Assembly (NCBI GenBank): GCA_036365515.1
Contig: CM070873.1
Coordinates: 48,108,011-48,172,010 of the forward strand
Reading direction: 5' to 3'
Origin: Torymus aiolomorphi
Lineage: Eukaryota; Arthropoda; Insecta; Hymenoptera; Torymidae
DNA length: 64,000 bases
In this document: positions 9,371-21,276 of the stretch, in pieces
How positions within the stretch are numbered: position 1 is the stretch's first letter
How the letters are laid out: every line of letters begins with the position of its first letter
Program-made: the position numbers and the translations under genes
The notes under the pieces: generated by a model
What the model was told of the DNA's origin: nothing
What the model saw: only the letters and a program-made list of their open reading frames with translations
Database searches by the model: none

Positions 9371-11050
9371 CTACTCACGGTGCTACTCGACGCCCTCCTG
9401 CGGAGCCGGTATCAACAATTCAATTATACTTTCGCCGCAACTTTGGATCTCACAAGAGCCTTCGACAGTGTGGAATACAGCGGCATTATGCGGGCAACAG
9501 ATGCAGCTGGAATTCCACCTCTGCTGATCAAATATCTCAAGAACCTTTACGCTATCAGTACCACAACGCTGTCGGGCACAGACTGGTCATCAGAGCCTAT
9601 CAAAGTGACGCAAGGAGTGAAGCAAGGGGATCCACTTTCCCCGGTAATATTCAACCTTGTTATAGATCAGCTCCTTCGTTCACTTCCACAGAAATGTGGC
9701 TCCACCTACAACGGAAAGACTGTTCGTGCCATGGCCTTCGCGGACGATCTGGTTCTACTCGCCAACTCGCCAATCGGTCTACAACATCTACTCGACTGGA
9801 CGAGTACTTTCCTGGGGACTTGTGGTCTTCTCTTGATCACGAACAAGTGTCACACAGTCTCGATCATCGGTAATGGTGGTCTCAGGAAAACTGTAGTCGA
9901 CGCTAACCGGATCTTCTATATCAAAGGTCAACCGCTGCGCGCGCTCTCTAGGGAGGATTCCTGGAAATACGTAGGGATTAAATTCTCTTCTGAAGGACGT
10001 CAACCGGTCCGGTTAAACAATCAACTTGGGAGAATCAACATCAGTGGATCAATGGATGGCCCTGCCGAACGACATCTCAATCAGCTACTTCCACGCCCCC
10101 GTTTCAGAAGGAGAGCTAGGGATTCCCTCCCTACGATGGCTAGCCCCGCTCCACCGCAAGGACCGTCTTCTCAGACTAGTACCCGGCCGTAAAATGGAGA
10201 ACATCACGGATCCATACCTGACCAAAGAGATCGACCAGTGCAGACAGCGGCTCACGGAGAATGGTTCAACATACACCACACAGGAGGAGATTAAAAAAAG
10301 GTGGGCCGCTATTCTGCACCAATCCATCGACGGCTCGTCGCTAAAAAACTCGCATTAAGTCACCGGTCAATACCAATAGGTGGCTGATGGGACCTCACTT
10401 CTCTCAGGCAGAAATTACATTAACTGAATTGGAGCGCTGCCAACACGATCTCGGACGACCAGAGGGAGGCGCGGTGATAGACTTTGTCATGCGGGATGCA
10501 TGACGCAGGAAACTAACAACCATGTCCTGCAGATCTACCCTCGCGCCCACAAGGCCAGAATCGACAGACATGACACCGTGCTCTCCTACTTAAGGCGCAA
10601 CCTCCGACGACAGGGTTTCGAGGTCCAAGAAGAGCCACACTATTGGACACAGCAAGGACTAAGGCTGGTGATCGATGCCCGAATTGTCGGCGAGCAGTCG
10701 GAACTAGAGAGAGCCAGGACTGCCAAAATGAGGAAGTACGTCGACAATCCTGACATCGAACGGGCTATACAACGAGAAACCGGAGCAACCAGCATCCGTC
10801 ACCTACCGGTTATCCTCTCCTGAAGGGATATCAGGTACAAAACATCAGCATCAGATTTTCTGACACTGGGCACCAACACCCGGAGAGAGCTCGCTATCAT
10901 TGCCACCCGTGTGCTCATCGGTGGTATCATCACCCACCGCGACTTCAATTGCTCAACCGCTGTCACGTTCGGAAGATGACTTCGCCCAAAAAGAAGACTA
11001 CCATCCCATCCCCTCGGTGCTGCCTGCCGTTCTCAGGCATAATCTACTTT
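9371..11050 (+). pseudogene. R2-like non-LTR retrotransposon, 5' truncated and frameshifted
   Basis: The frame open to 10192 carries reverse transcriptase motifs: Asp box A in ATLDLTRAFDSV, KQGDPLSPVIFN, and box C in MAFADDLVLL. A frameshift near 10020-10060 leads to a frame with FHAPVSEGELGIPSLRWL, typical of the R2 thumb/linker. After a stop at 10356-10358 and a further shift, the frame from 10500 has a degraded zinc knuckle (ETNNHVLQ, with Tyr where the next Cys is expected) and the start of the restriction-like endonuclease region. The final part continues in another frame to a stop near 10978 (RRELAIIATRVLIGG). The N-terminal zinc fingers and first RT motifs are missing. R2 normally sits in 28S rDNA, and I see no 28S sequence here. 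Confidence 0.8.
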
Positions 11051-11469
11051 AAGTCTTATATGTATAATTAGTATCAATGTAATATGTATATATAGGATAA
11101 TGAAGTACAATTTTTTTTTATATAGTTTGAATTCTACTGTATGCTTATTTTATAAATTAATACAGTAAGATATTCTCTCAACATCAGTACAAATATTTAT
11201 TCAAAATACAAAGAAATGTCAGAACAAATTAAGTTTTATTGTTGTTTTTTTGGATTACGTATCGTGTTGCACAGTAATGTTAATAAATGTCGAAAATCGC
11301 TTTTTATTAATCTTCCATTTTCTTCCACAGTTTCATTGACAAAATCTGTAAAAATAGACATTCGTGTTATTCACTAGGATTAAATACATAAACTAGGTTT
11401 TTGTCACACAAGAAGGTTTTTCGCGTTCTTTTGACCTATTATGCGAGCTGAAGGTGATCGTTTATAGAC
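11050..11469. other. AT-rich non-coding sequence
   Basis: This contains the R2-like 3' trailer and AT-rich flank. No gene or clear repeat is seen. Confidence 0.4.
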
Positions 11470-11990
11470 CGGCGGGCAATGAAAAAAATTTTTTGCCCGC
11501 TACGATGAGCAGCGGGCTATAAAAACTCTTTTTCGCCCGCTACGGTGAGCAGCGGGCAAAAATAGTACATTGTGCAACTAGGGAGGAAAATTGACTAAAC
11601 CCAAGTGATGCACGAGTGCTCAAAATCATCATCCGAGTCTGAAAAAGTTAATTGCTCCCTTGTTGTGTACATAGTACTTTTTTTAATAAGTGCAGGAATT
11701 GGACCTCTTTTTGCATGAAAAATGAATGAGAGATCGGATATACCGAGTCGTCATATAGCGGAAGGAAAAGTCGTAGCGGGAGGAAAAGTACTCCTCCCGC
11801 TGCAGCGAGAGGAAAAGTCTTTTACTCCCGCTACTGCGGGAAAACTCGCCAGACGCTCGAAAAGTTCGATTTTCGATTCCCTTTTCTACGCAGAAAAAGG
11901 GCCTTTTTCATGCACGAGTTAAAAAAACTTTTTTGTCCGCTACGGCTCAGCAGCGGGCAAAAAAGAGTTTTTATTGCCCGCTGCCCATAA
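11470..11990. mobile_element. Foldback element with GCCCGCT hairpins
   Basis: Both ends contain hairpins of the form GCCCGCT-loop-AGCGGGC (11500-11560 at the left, 11935-11985 at the right). The two ends are related as inverted repeats through AGCGGGC, AATAAAAACTC and TTTTTTGCCCGC segments. The interior holds TAGTACATTGTGCAACTAG (near 11565) and CATGCACGAGTTAAAAAA (near 11911), both of which recur inverted near 59.2-59.4 kb. The 66-codon ORF inside is not convincing. Confidence 0.6.
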
Positions 11991-13370
11991 TCTTCGTTTT
12001 TTATAAGAAAATAATATGAATAATGAGTTAAACAAATATTATAAATTTAATATTTTATATATTTAAATAAAAAACTAATTAACAAACAAATATCTAGACA
12101 AGTTTTTGCATGTGGTTGAAGTACTCGTCTTCGGCTCGTGCTTGCTCGCCTTCGACTCATACTGCAAACTCCACACTTCTGTTGTTGTCTTTTTTACAGT
12201 TAAGTAAAAGTTCTCTTACCAAATACAGCCGATTTGACGGGGGTTGGGATTTTTTGGTAACCACCTCTACCCGTCGAAGTGATATTTTTCAGTGCTTCAC
12301 TCCCCAAAATTTCTCCCATTAATTTTCGACACATTTCTTTAGAATTTTTTCCAAATTTCTTCCGTATATACTCCACTTCAGCTTCAAAAATTATTCATAA
12401 TTTCTGTGAAGTTTAACCTATTCAATAAAATAAAGCGAGTTTATAATAGTGTTACGCAAGTTATAAAATTATGATCATGTTGAAAACAATATTTTTAACT
12501 GTTTACACTGTGCTAAATGCTCAAATTGCTTTTTTTGTGGCTAAGCGTACGAAAAAATGACTTCGTGCTTTTCGAGAAAATCTATGATACTGAATTATGG
12601 AAAATATTATATCGACGCCTTAGGGGAACAACCAGCTATCTTGGTGCGCAAATGAAGAAACTGATTGCTCGGTGCTACGATGAAGAATCTACTAACTCGT
12701 ACCGCGGATGAAGAAGATGCTAATTCGAAACACATTTTTTGCTTAAAATTTTGTAGTGGCAACTATTTGCGCTTGCTGACATAAGTTGTATCTACATGAG
12801 TAAGAGTAAGAGTAAGTTCTTCATGCACCGAGTTAGCAGGTTGTTTCTCTCAGGCATCGATATGAAATATGCGTGTGTAGTAAATAATATAGTTAAGGAT
12901 CTTCAAATTAGCAAAAGACAGAAAAAAATTACTTTTCCTTTCTCAAAGTGATCCCATGATGAAACGTTTTCCTCTTTATCATCATTTGAACTCGTAGAAG
13001 TGCCAGCAACAGCGCAAACAATCTCTATAAAAATGTATTTTTCTTATAAAAAATAAATAATATTTTCCAAAATGAGATCAAAATTTTTCAAAACAACTTA
13101 AATATTTAACCGCTTTTTTAAGTTTTTACAACAATTCTAAAGAGTTTTTTATGATCTAAAAAATAAGTTCTTTATACTATACTATGCTAATAGAACTAAT
13201 TAATCTCGAGATTAAAAACTGAAATATTGCACTAACAAGAAAACATACATGCTCTATTTTTGTGCGAGCTTTGAAGAACGTGGATGAGGATTCTTTTTTC
13301 ACCGGTTCTGACGACCTAAAAATTCATTTAGGAACATGGATATGTGGCCAAAAACGGCGCAGCAGACAAA
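11991..13370. other. AT-rich non-coding stretch
   Basis: Nothing convincingly coding is present. On the minus strand, about 12900-13020, a short Ser/Asp-rich frame preceded by a possible splice acceptor (TTTATAG) could be a fragment of a transposon gene, but the support is weak. Confidence 0.35.
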
Positions 13371-13379
13371 ACCGGTACG

Positions 13380-13418
13380 TCTACCCTATCTCAGGCATCT
13401 ATTCTACTTGAGATAGGG
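13380..13418. repeat. Inverted repeat (hairpin)
   Basis: ACCCTATCTCA and TGAGATAGGGT flank a 15-base loop, giving an 11-bp perfect stem. The following 100 bases repeat the motif GTTCTTCAGAG (variant ATTCTTCAGAG) at about 30-base spacing. Confidence 0.7.
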
Positions 13419-13596
13419 TGTTCTTCAGAGCTCGCACTGAGGTAGCGCGTTCTTCAGAGCACGTGTCACGATACCGTATTCTTCAGAGATGGCGCCAAAA
13501 TAGCGCGTTTTTTGTGAGAGTAGTAAAACCAAGATGGAAAGGTTACACGTGGAAAAGGTTTGGCATTATGAAATTTACTATTTTTAAACTGAGTTT

Positions 13597-13812
13597 AATT
13601 CTTTATAACTTTTCTCGTACCTGCTTTATCGTCCCTAACAGGTAACGACAACTCCACGACAGGATTCACTTCAAAATTATCCCTTTCGGCACTTTCATCT
13701 TCATCTTTATGAAGTGGCTCTTTACTAATAGCCAACTCCACGACAGGCTTCACTTCCAAACTATCTCTTTCGGCACTTTCGTCTTGATCTTTATGAAGTG
13801 GCTCTTTACTAA
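13597..13812 (-). pseudogene. Possible terminal exon with two acidic protein repeats
   Basis: Two copies of an approximately 84-base unit (about 13650-13733 and 13734-13815) read in one minus-strand frame. The translation repeats KEPLHKD-DESAERD followed by EV-PVVEL, and ends at a stop about 13597 after a basic tail (TRKVIKN). The repeat length keeps frame, and differences between copies are mostly single codons. Upstream on this strand is TTCTTTAG, a good splice acceptor, and beyond it the frame is closed. This looks like a 3' exon of a spliced gene or of a transposon gene. The family is not recognised. Confidence 0.4.
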
Positions 13813-13859
13813 AGAATCAGTTGAAGTTACTTTAATTAAGAAAATATATTTTATAAGCA

Positions 13860-14640
13860 TAGTAACAAATTTAGACTGTAAGTGTTGAACTGAGAATTGA
13901 GGTTTGATCTTCACTAGAACTGTAGGCGATACTTCTATCCAGATGTTAGATCAGTCATCAAAGGATATTTCTAAGGAGTTATTGCGACGCTGTGAAATGT
14001 GCTGCACGCATGGCAGCCACTGCGTATTAGGCCGAGATGAACGAGCATTCGTGCGCAGAGTAGGAGCTGCCAATACGGCTCACGCCTAGGTCGAGAGAAA
14101 CGGGCGCGTCGTCGCGCTCGCGACTTTGCTGGTCCGACAAGAGATCGCACGAGCGTGCAGCAAGAATCCCCCTCGCAGCCGAGAGTACAGGATAAGCTCA
14201 CGCACCGAGGAGACAATGCCAGCCACTGCTGACCATCAGCTGCCTGGACGTGAACTGTTGAAGGGGATTCGTTCAGCGGAGAGACGGAGTGAGAGGTAAG
14301 GGAGTCAGCCCCGGATGGAGCCGCATCGAAGTTAGGGTAGTGAGTTCCACGACCTCCGCTGGATTCCCGGTAAGCGACAGTGACTAGTATGAGCGTGCGC
14401 GTAGGTAGGGATATCGAGTGGCGAGTGAGGAACTGTATACGAGAGTGTGAACGCGGGGTTATCATGAGTGTTCAGGCAGTGACGCGCGATCGAGCCGAGA
14501 GTAGTGACGATCGGTCTCCTGTGAGGAGGCTCACGCGTGTTGAGAGAGTGAAAAAGAATGTGAGAGTGAGAGAACGAGTAGTGCTCAGCCGACGATTGAG
14601 GATATTGATGCCCCTCTCTCCTACCGAAGAGAGATAGATA
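13860..14640. other. GC-richer block without a recognisable gene
   Basis: About 13970-14640 is markedly richer in GC than its surroundings and contains open frames on both strands (164 codons minus, 85 codons plus). None shows a domain. Several GTAAG-type splice donors are present (near 14296 and 14369), so this could be an untranslated exon or the 5' part of a retroelement. Confidence 0.3.
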
Positions 14641-14700
14641 GATAGGTAGACATTTATTTGCCTTCGCGGCAAAAACTTAAATACAGTCAAATTTGTTCAA
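14628..14700 (-). repeat. Possible 3' tail of a minus-strand LINE
   Basis: On the minus strand the sequence reads TTGCCGCGAAGGCAAATAAA followed by TCTACC and TATC repeats. A small GCC-TTCG-GGC-type hairpin before AATAAA and tetranucleotide repeats resembles LINE 3' ends. The AT-rich 14700-15165 sequence would be its 3' untranslated region. No coding part was found. Confidence 0.3.
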
Positions 14701-15161
14701 TACCGAGGCATAGTAGTAGTCGAAATACATTTCACAGTACTGAGGTAATACTCAAATACAAGCAAATTTACAATAAGATAATAAAATAATTATATTCAAT
14801 AGCCTACATTTCACAACATTATAATTAACGCTATTTATTAGGAACTTGATTTTTAAAAAAAAGAAAATATAATTACAAAAAATGTTAATAAACACACAAA
14901 ATGTGAAATATCACAGCTGAAAATGCGACTAGAGAATGCAAATAAATTAATTTATAAGTGAGAATATCACGTTCACAACTACAAATACAAATTTTATCAC
15001 GACTAGAAAAAAACTGGATAAATACACTAAAAGAATAAAATATCACATTTGTAATCACAGTAGGTATAATAGTATCATAGCCGCTTTGTCAAAGGAGTAA
15101 AATAATAGTGAAGTTCAAAATAAATATTAAAAGTAAGTGATAAACAAAAAATAATAAAATA

Positions 15162-15167
<6 letters not shown>

Positions 15168-15199
<32 letters not shown>
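15168..15199. repeat. (AG)n microsatellite
   Basis: About 15 uninterrupted AG units lie at the boundary between AT-rich and GC-rich sequence. Confidence 0.95.
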
Positions 15200-15200
<1 letters not shown>

Positions 15201-16435
15201 CCTCTGCGACGTCACGCAGCGGGCGCTTGGCGCGCGGTCGCCAGGAAGCCCTCGAGACGTTGAGGCTTAGTGAGTGGCATCTGAGCCGAGTCGCGTTAAC
15301 GAAGACAGCGACCAGCCGCGGTCCTATGGCGACTCGTGGGTCGAGCTCCCAGTCCGGTAGAAATAAAGAGAGTGTCAGCTGGAGATTTAATTAGTGCGTG
15401 TGATCGTGAGAGTAAGCCTAAGTGATAGCCTGGCGCCCCTTACTAAAGACTCTGCTGCGCGTTCCTTATCGCCCACGACATTATAAAGAATGCAGTGATG
15501 CTGTAGGGAGGCATGAGTAGATGAGTAGTAAAAGCCACCCAGGAAGTGCTCAGCGTAGAGAAGTAAGACGACGGTTGAACCTAATCAGAGAGAAACTGAA
15601 ACGTCACACACTAAGAGCACTATGGTAGTGACGGGCTTGCGGGCTAGCATGCCTACACTGACGACAACAGCGATCACGGAGTGGTCGCTATTGTACTACA
15701 AATGGAGAATGTTTTGCGGTGCCTCACACCGGTGGAGAGTACCAACGTGGCTTCCGTACATAGTGAGGACGCGAGCGAAACCTCGTCATCGGGATACGGA
15801 GGGGAGTTAGACGTGCCGCGTGGAACTGATCGTGGAGAGTCACCGGGGTGAGATATGATAGCAACGAAGAGTGCCGAAGAAAGTAGTATAGAACCTAAAA
15901 GCGCGGAAGAAGGTTCGCGAAGTCTGGCAAAGCAAGGAACCGCCGGCGTGTAACGTCCGACCTTTATATTGCTGAGCAGAGTGTGCATAGAGTGTGGATG
16001 TACGTTGTAACGGAGTACACACATTTGGATCGCATAAAAGAAATAGAAGCTGAATCCTGCCATCGACACCATTCCTATCTCTGCAGATCAGAGAAATGAA
16101 AACGATCAGCAGCAGCAAATAGTGGCAGCTAAAAGACAGGACGAGAGCAAAAGAAAAGCGTCAGATAAGCCCACACTGCGATGTCACCGTGAAAAAGGCC
16201 CTTGAAGCGCGCGGTCAAACTATAAACTACTGGTACCTCGTCCCTCCTCCAATAAGAAAAGAACATGTTGCGGGATAAAGAGAGAGTTGGATATTACCAT
16301 GCGTTTTAGAAGTGAAAGGTTCTTCGAAATTGACGAAAACTATTGACAAAAAAATAATTAATTAGAATTATTTAAAATAATAAAAGTTTTTACTTTTAAT
16401 TAACAGTAACTGATGCATGTGAAACATTACGAAAA
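15200..16435. other. GC-richer non-coding block with one protein-like frame
   Basis: Mostly no gene. From an ATG at 15702 a frame with acidic, Ser-rich composition (ASVHSEDASETSSSGYGG) runs 49 codons to a TGA at 15849-15851 and continues in frame to 15953 (KSAEESSIEPKSAEEGS). The even composition across the stop suggests a decayed coding region, perhaps a LINE ORF1, but no domain is visible. Confidence 0.25.
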
Positions 16436-16439
16436 AGAC

Positions 16440-16960
16440 CGCATCGTCACTTCCGAATAAGAAAATACCATCTCAGCACTCGGTAGAAAAAGGTGCCATC
16501 TCAGCGCCTAGTTGAAAAAGATGTCATCTCGTAGAAAATGGCGATGTCTTGTGATTTTCGTAAAAACTCGAAACAAGGAAAAGAATCGGGAGTAAATCGT
16601 AGATACCGTTGTGGTCGAGTGCGACTTCATGAGACACGAGAGATCATCTATAGATTCATTGAAGATCTAGAAGGAGAGAGAGAGAAAAGAGAAAAATTAA
16701 AATTTATTTTCAAGAAAATTTTAGAAAATGATTTATATGTGTTATTTTGATGAGCACAGGTGCAGCAGAGAGCGCTCACAGTTATAGTGATATAAAAATA
16801 ATTATTTAAAGCAACATAAAACTCTCCGGAAAAAAGTACTTGAGCAGTACTTGCAAACCTAGATTTGAGATAAAAAGAATGCATGTGGGAGATGGTACCT
16901 TTTCCAATTGGGCGCTGAGATGTTATCTTCTCACTTGGAAGTGACGATATGGTAACTTAC
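16440..16960. mobile_element. Foldback element
   Basis: The left arm (about 16440-16510) and right arm (about 16888-16955) are inverted copies. Both contain ATCGTCACTTCC at the outer ends and CATCTCAGCGCC, AAAAGGT-CCATCTC further in. The interior carries no recognisable gene. Confidence 0.65.
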
Positions 16961-17835
16961 GATGGTCTTGTTTTGAAATCATGAATAAGAGAACCATCTG
17001 TTCTTATTTCCAAATTTTTAAGTACTCGGCATCATCTGAATAGACATTTATAAGAGATAATATGTGAGAATGAATGACATCTTAACATAATTTATAAAAC
17101 GATAATATATTATTAATATATTAATATATTTATATTATTAATATATTATATATTATATTATTAATATATTATTTATCAAAGGATAATGCCAATGTTACTT
17201 TACTAAAAAGTGAATTGTACTTTTTTTTAAAGCAGTTTATACTGATTTTTATGAAAGTAAAATAAACTTGCTTTTATACAGTTACATCAACGGTGTAAAA
17301 TGTAGAATTTATTGTTTATTTTTTTCCGTCATACATGTCATAAAAATAGCGCACGTTAAATTAAATGCAAGAAATGTCTAGGAAAACGGAACAACGTATA
17401 ATAAATACCGACTCATTTTTCACAAGAATATTCAATTGAAAACGGATGCTAAATAAATACTGTGTGAAAGATAGATTAGGAGAATGGAGAATAAAACATA
17501 AAATCTACTTACCACTTTCTTTAATAATGGTAGCTATATACCACCTATTACCCCATTTAGCCAATATACCGTTGGACCCATATTTGACGGCGTTTGTGGA
17601 AACTACACTCCACTCCCTCTTCTTACCTTCCCACAAAACAAGCTCATACATTATAAAACAGATCTGTGTAGAACTAGTTGCAAGGTTAAAGATAGAATAT
17701 GTGCTGGACTAAAATGTCACCTGAATACAAATAAACAACGCGTTGTTGTGCAGCCCAAGGGGCCAACTTCCGGTATATGCTTTATAAAGTTGAATTAGAG
17801 AAAAAACCATACTGATGTATCGTTGAGTTAGTCAA
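16961..17835. other. AT-rich non-coding stretch with a long AT palindrome
   Basis: About 17100-17178 is an almost pure A/T palindromic run built from TTAATATATTA units. The rest, including an 88-codon ORF at 17446-17712, shows no recognisable domain. Confidence 0.5.
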
Positions 17836-18000
17836 TATATTCACTAATGAAATAGTGAATATTCACTATAAATTAGTAGATATTAACTATTGAAAATAAT
17901 GAAAGTTTACTATTTTAAAAGGTGAACATTTACTATTTATGTGAAATTTTCCGCCAATTTATAGTGAAAATTCGCTATTTCATTTGTGAATATTCGCTGA
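17836..18000. repeat. Foldback sequence of ATTCACTATT units
   Basis: The motif ATTCACTAT and its complement recur throughout. The outer parts (CACTAATGAAATAGTGAATA at the left, TATTTCATTTGTGAATATTC at the right) are inverted copies, so the whole 165 bases can fold back. Confidence 0.6.
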
Positions 18001-18933
18001 TTGGAATCAGCGACCATAGATGGTCGCGCAATTTTCATTAATTAATAGTGATTTTGTCATTAATTCAATTTTTGAGAATGCAATATCCCGTTTATATGAA
18101 TTACCAAACAAATTTTAATAATGCACGGTACAATTTTTAGAATCAGACTATTCGAAAAAGAAATTATTTATTCTTTATTATTTTTGATGAGTTAGCATGT
18201 TTATAATTGTCATAATAGATTAAAAAAAATTAAGGGTAGCGATTAATATCTTCCATTTTTTCTAGATCGAAAAAAATAAAGATGACGTTGGACGCTTTTT
18301 TTATTTCTCTGTTGAATAATGAACATTTTTAGTTCGGTCATGTGCTACGTAAAGAAATTGAGTTATAGCTTTTTAAGTCTGAAATTTTTGAGTTACATAA
18401 AATTTTAAAAGTTTCTGGGACTGGTTCTTATACGATTTATAAAATAATCGATGATTACTCTTGTGTATCGCAGTACTTGATTGATATCATCGAGCGCATC
18501 AGTGGAATCAGTGTTATAAAGCATTCATTATTTAATCAGCAGTACGCGAGTCAGGAATAACTCGTCGATCGGACGAAAGTTTTCCTCGCCACCCGATCAT
18601 CAACCGTTTGGCAATCGTCGCGCGCCTCGCCCGCCTTACCTCGCCCCGCTACAATCAACGAGTCCCTCTGCTCTTTGCCGCGGCGGCCGCGGCGCACGGC
18701 AGTCCGCCGTGGTTGCCAGGGCCGGCGCAACACTGTAAATTTCCCGGTGCCTAAAACAGGTGCAGAAAACTTGGTGGAAAATTTCGGGACCAAGTGATCT
18801 AGACTCAATTTTTCGCGCTAATCACGATGGTGTAAATATGTTGCATTGTTTCTGAATCACTCTGTATTCAAATTAGCGAATAAATCATCTCCTAGCCATC
18901 AGAATGTTGCCGTCCACCGAAACAGTCCTCAGA
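18001..18933. other. Non-coding stretch
   Basis: AT-rich to about 18540, then a GC-rich block (18560-18730) with an 85-codon minus-strand ORF of low-complexity basic composition. No domain is recognised. Confidence 0.35.
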
Positions 18934-19929
18934 GGGTCTATTAAGCTGCAGTAGGTTGTATAGCGTAATCCAAAATAAGTTATCAGATAATTGTTAACTA
19001 ATTTTTAGCTAACTTATTACCAGTAGTAATAATTTTTAGCCAGTGCCAATCGTTTGTTATCACCTAACACGCTGGCTTAATTTTTAAGCTAGCGGAATCT
19101 TGCACTATTTCCGCTAAAATAGAGTTATAAAAGCGATTCAGGCGGCAAAATTTTTAGCTCGGCAAGCACTTGAAGATAACACTGCTTAAAATTTCAAGCG
19201 GGTGATTTTTAGCCACCCCCATCCCTAAATAACTCGATAATTCCTAAAAACACACGGTACTCTGAACGTAATACTTGCGCAAGTACAAAATGGCTCAAAA
19301 TGCATTATTATAATTTATTACCACCGAAAATAATTTCTAGCCACCCTCTAAAATGCAGTAGCCCCTTTTTACGCGAAAAATACTATTTAAGCCAGCGGAA
19401 TCTCGCACAGTTCCCGCTAAAATAGAGTTACAAAAGCGATTCAGGCGGCAAAATTTTTAGCTCGGCAAGCACATGCAGATAGCACTGCTTAAAATTCCAA
19501 GGGGATGATTGTTAACAACCCCCACCTCTAGATAACTCGATAATTCCTCAAAACAGACGGTACTCTCAACGTAATCACTTGCGCGAGTACAAAATGGCTC
19601 AAAATGCATTATTATAATTTATTACCACCGAAAATAATTTCTAGCCACCCCCTAAAATACATTAGCCCCTTTTTACGCGAAAAATCTGATTTAAGCCAGC
19701 GGAATCTCGTAGTTTCCGTTAAAATATCTACGTCGTATCTACGTTAAACCGACACATTCGGAAAATTCTATCGCGAAAACGAGTCCTTATACCCCGCCGA
19801 TTTAAGAAAAAACCCCCGCTCTGCTCTCTTATGCTGTATATGTCGCTCTAATATAAATGTACCTTATATCTTTACAGTATGAGATCTGTCCGATTAAAAT
19901 CGACCGAGTAGAAGCTGAGATCCAGGCGT

Positions 19930-19933
<4 letters not shown>

Positions 19934-19995
<62 letters not shown>
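19934..19995. repeat. (CA)n microsatellite
   Basis: About 30 CA units with CATACATACA at the end, inside the large foldback element. Confidence 0.95.
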
Positions 19996-19996
<1 letters not shown>

Positions 19997-20127
19997 TACA
20001 CGTCCATACAGACATTTTTAAAAAATCATGTATTTTGATTTCTTACATCTCGGAAAACAATTATAAAATGTTTTTACAACAACTCAAAAAATTACTATCA
20101 TAAAGCTTCCTCTAGGAGGAAGCAAAA

Positions 20128-20862
20128 TTGTTATTGAGAATTAAAGGCGACAATTTAAGACTTTCTAACCAAAAAATTCGGATTCAGCCTGTCAAAATAT
20201 ATACGAAAAACTTTGGTAGACTCGAAGATCTAAATCGGCCACGAACCATAATAGTGCCAACCGCTGAACTAATACGGCGTAGTCGTCCGCGGCCAAGCCT
20301 TACGGGCCGTCTAATTCTCCGAAAACAACAAAAAACTACAGAAAACACTAAAGGAACAACTCTATAAATAAGACATATAATACTTTCTTTATATAAGCGT
20401 TTACTTCTCTAATTTAAACTCACTACAATTTTTACGATGACCTGCAAGCTTTCAGTATAAATGTTTATATGAAAATAAATGTGTATATCAATGTTGGTGT
20501 ACAGTTCGAATTTACTACAGCTTGCCTGTAGTTCAAACTACAGGAGCTCTTGATAAGGAAGAGTAGAGTGGGGGTAGCGAGAGAGGCATCAAAAAGCTCG
20601 GCCGGTCAGCGCGCAACGGCGCAATACACGCGGTGGCGATCGATCATCGCATCGCGCATTCGGCTGAATTCGGAGAATTAGACGGCCCGCAAGACTCGGC
20701 CGCGGATGACTACGGCCGTATTAGTCCAGAGGCCGGACCTATGGTTCGTGGCCGATTTAGATATTCGAGTTTACCAAAGCTTTTTCTATATATTTTGTCC
20801 CGTGGAATCCGAATTTATTGGTTAGAAAGTCTGAAATTGTCGCCTTTAATTCTTAATAACAA
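20128..20862. mobile_element. Nested element with about 200-base terminal inverted repeats
   Basis: The left arm (20128 to about 20330) and right arm (about 20660-20862) are inverted copies starting TTGTTATT-AGAATTAAAGG and sharing CCGCGG-C-AG and GGCCG-TTAGA segments. The centre of about 330 bases lacks a gene. It lies wholly inside the 4.77-kb foldback element, so it is either a younger insertion or the core of that element. ORFs that cross each arm are mirror images of each other and are not genes. Confidence 0.75.
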
Positions 20863-21276
20863 TTCTTTTAAACAATATGTAAAAATGCGTTTTTTCCTAA
20901 ACAAAAACAAAAAAAAATACTATCGCATTCTTTGAGTCATTTTAAAGAAAAAAGTCTCTTAAAGGTTTCGTGCTAAAATACACTCCATAGGCCCAAAAAA
21001 ATTCTCAAAGTTTGAAGAAAATGCGATGTTTTGAAACTTCGAAGGTCTACAGTTCAGCTTGCACTGCATCCATTGTAACTTACAGTAACTCAAATTGTTC
21101 ATTTAATCATATACTTTAAGCCTATAATGGTCTGTGATGGTATTAAGAATGATTTAATAACCTTTCAGGAGTCGAAAGAAGCACTGATAACGCGCGCGCT
21201 CATAGGGCGAGCCCTATTATATATCGTTCGTGGCCATGGTTAGTGGTATCGCGTTAGTTCAGCGTAGATTTCACGT

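Noticed and set aside
13971..14465. 164-codon minus-strand ORF
   Set aside because: It lies in a GC-rich block where stops are rare, shows low-complexity composition and no domain, and an opposing ORF overlaps it.
18551..18808. 85-codon Arg-rich minus-strand ORF
   Set aside because: GC-rich low-complexity sequence without recognisable motifs.
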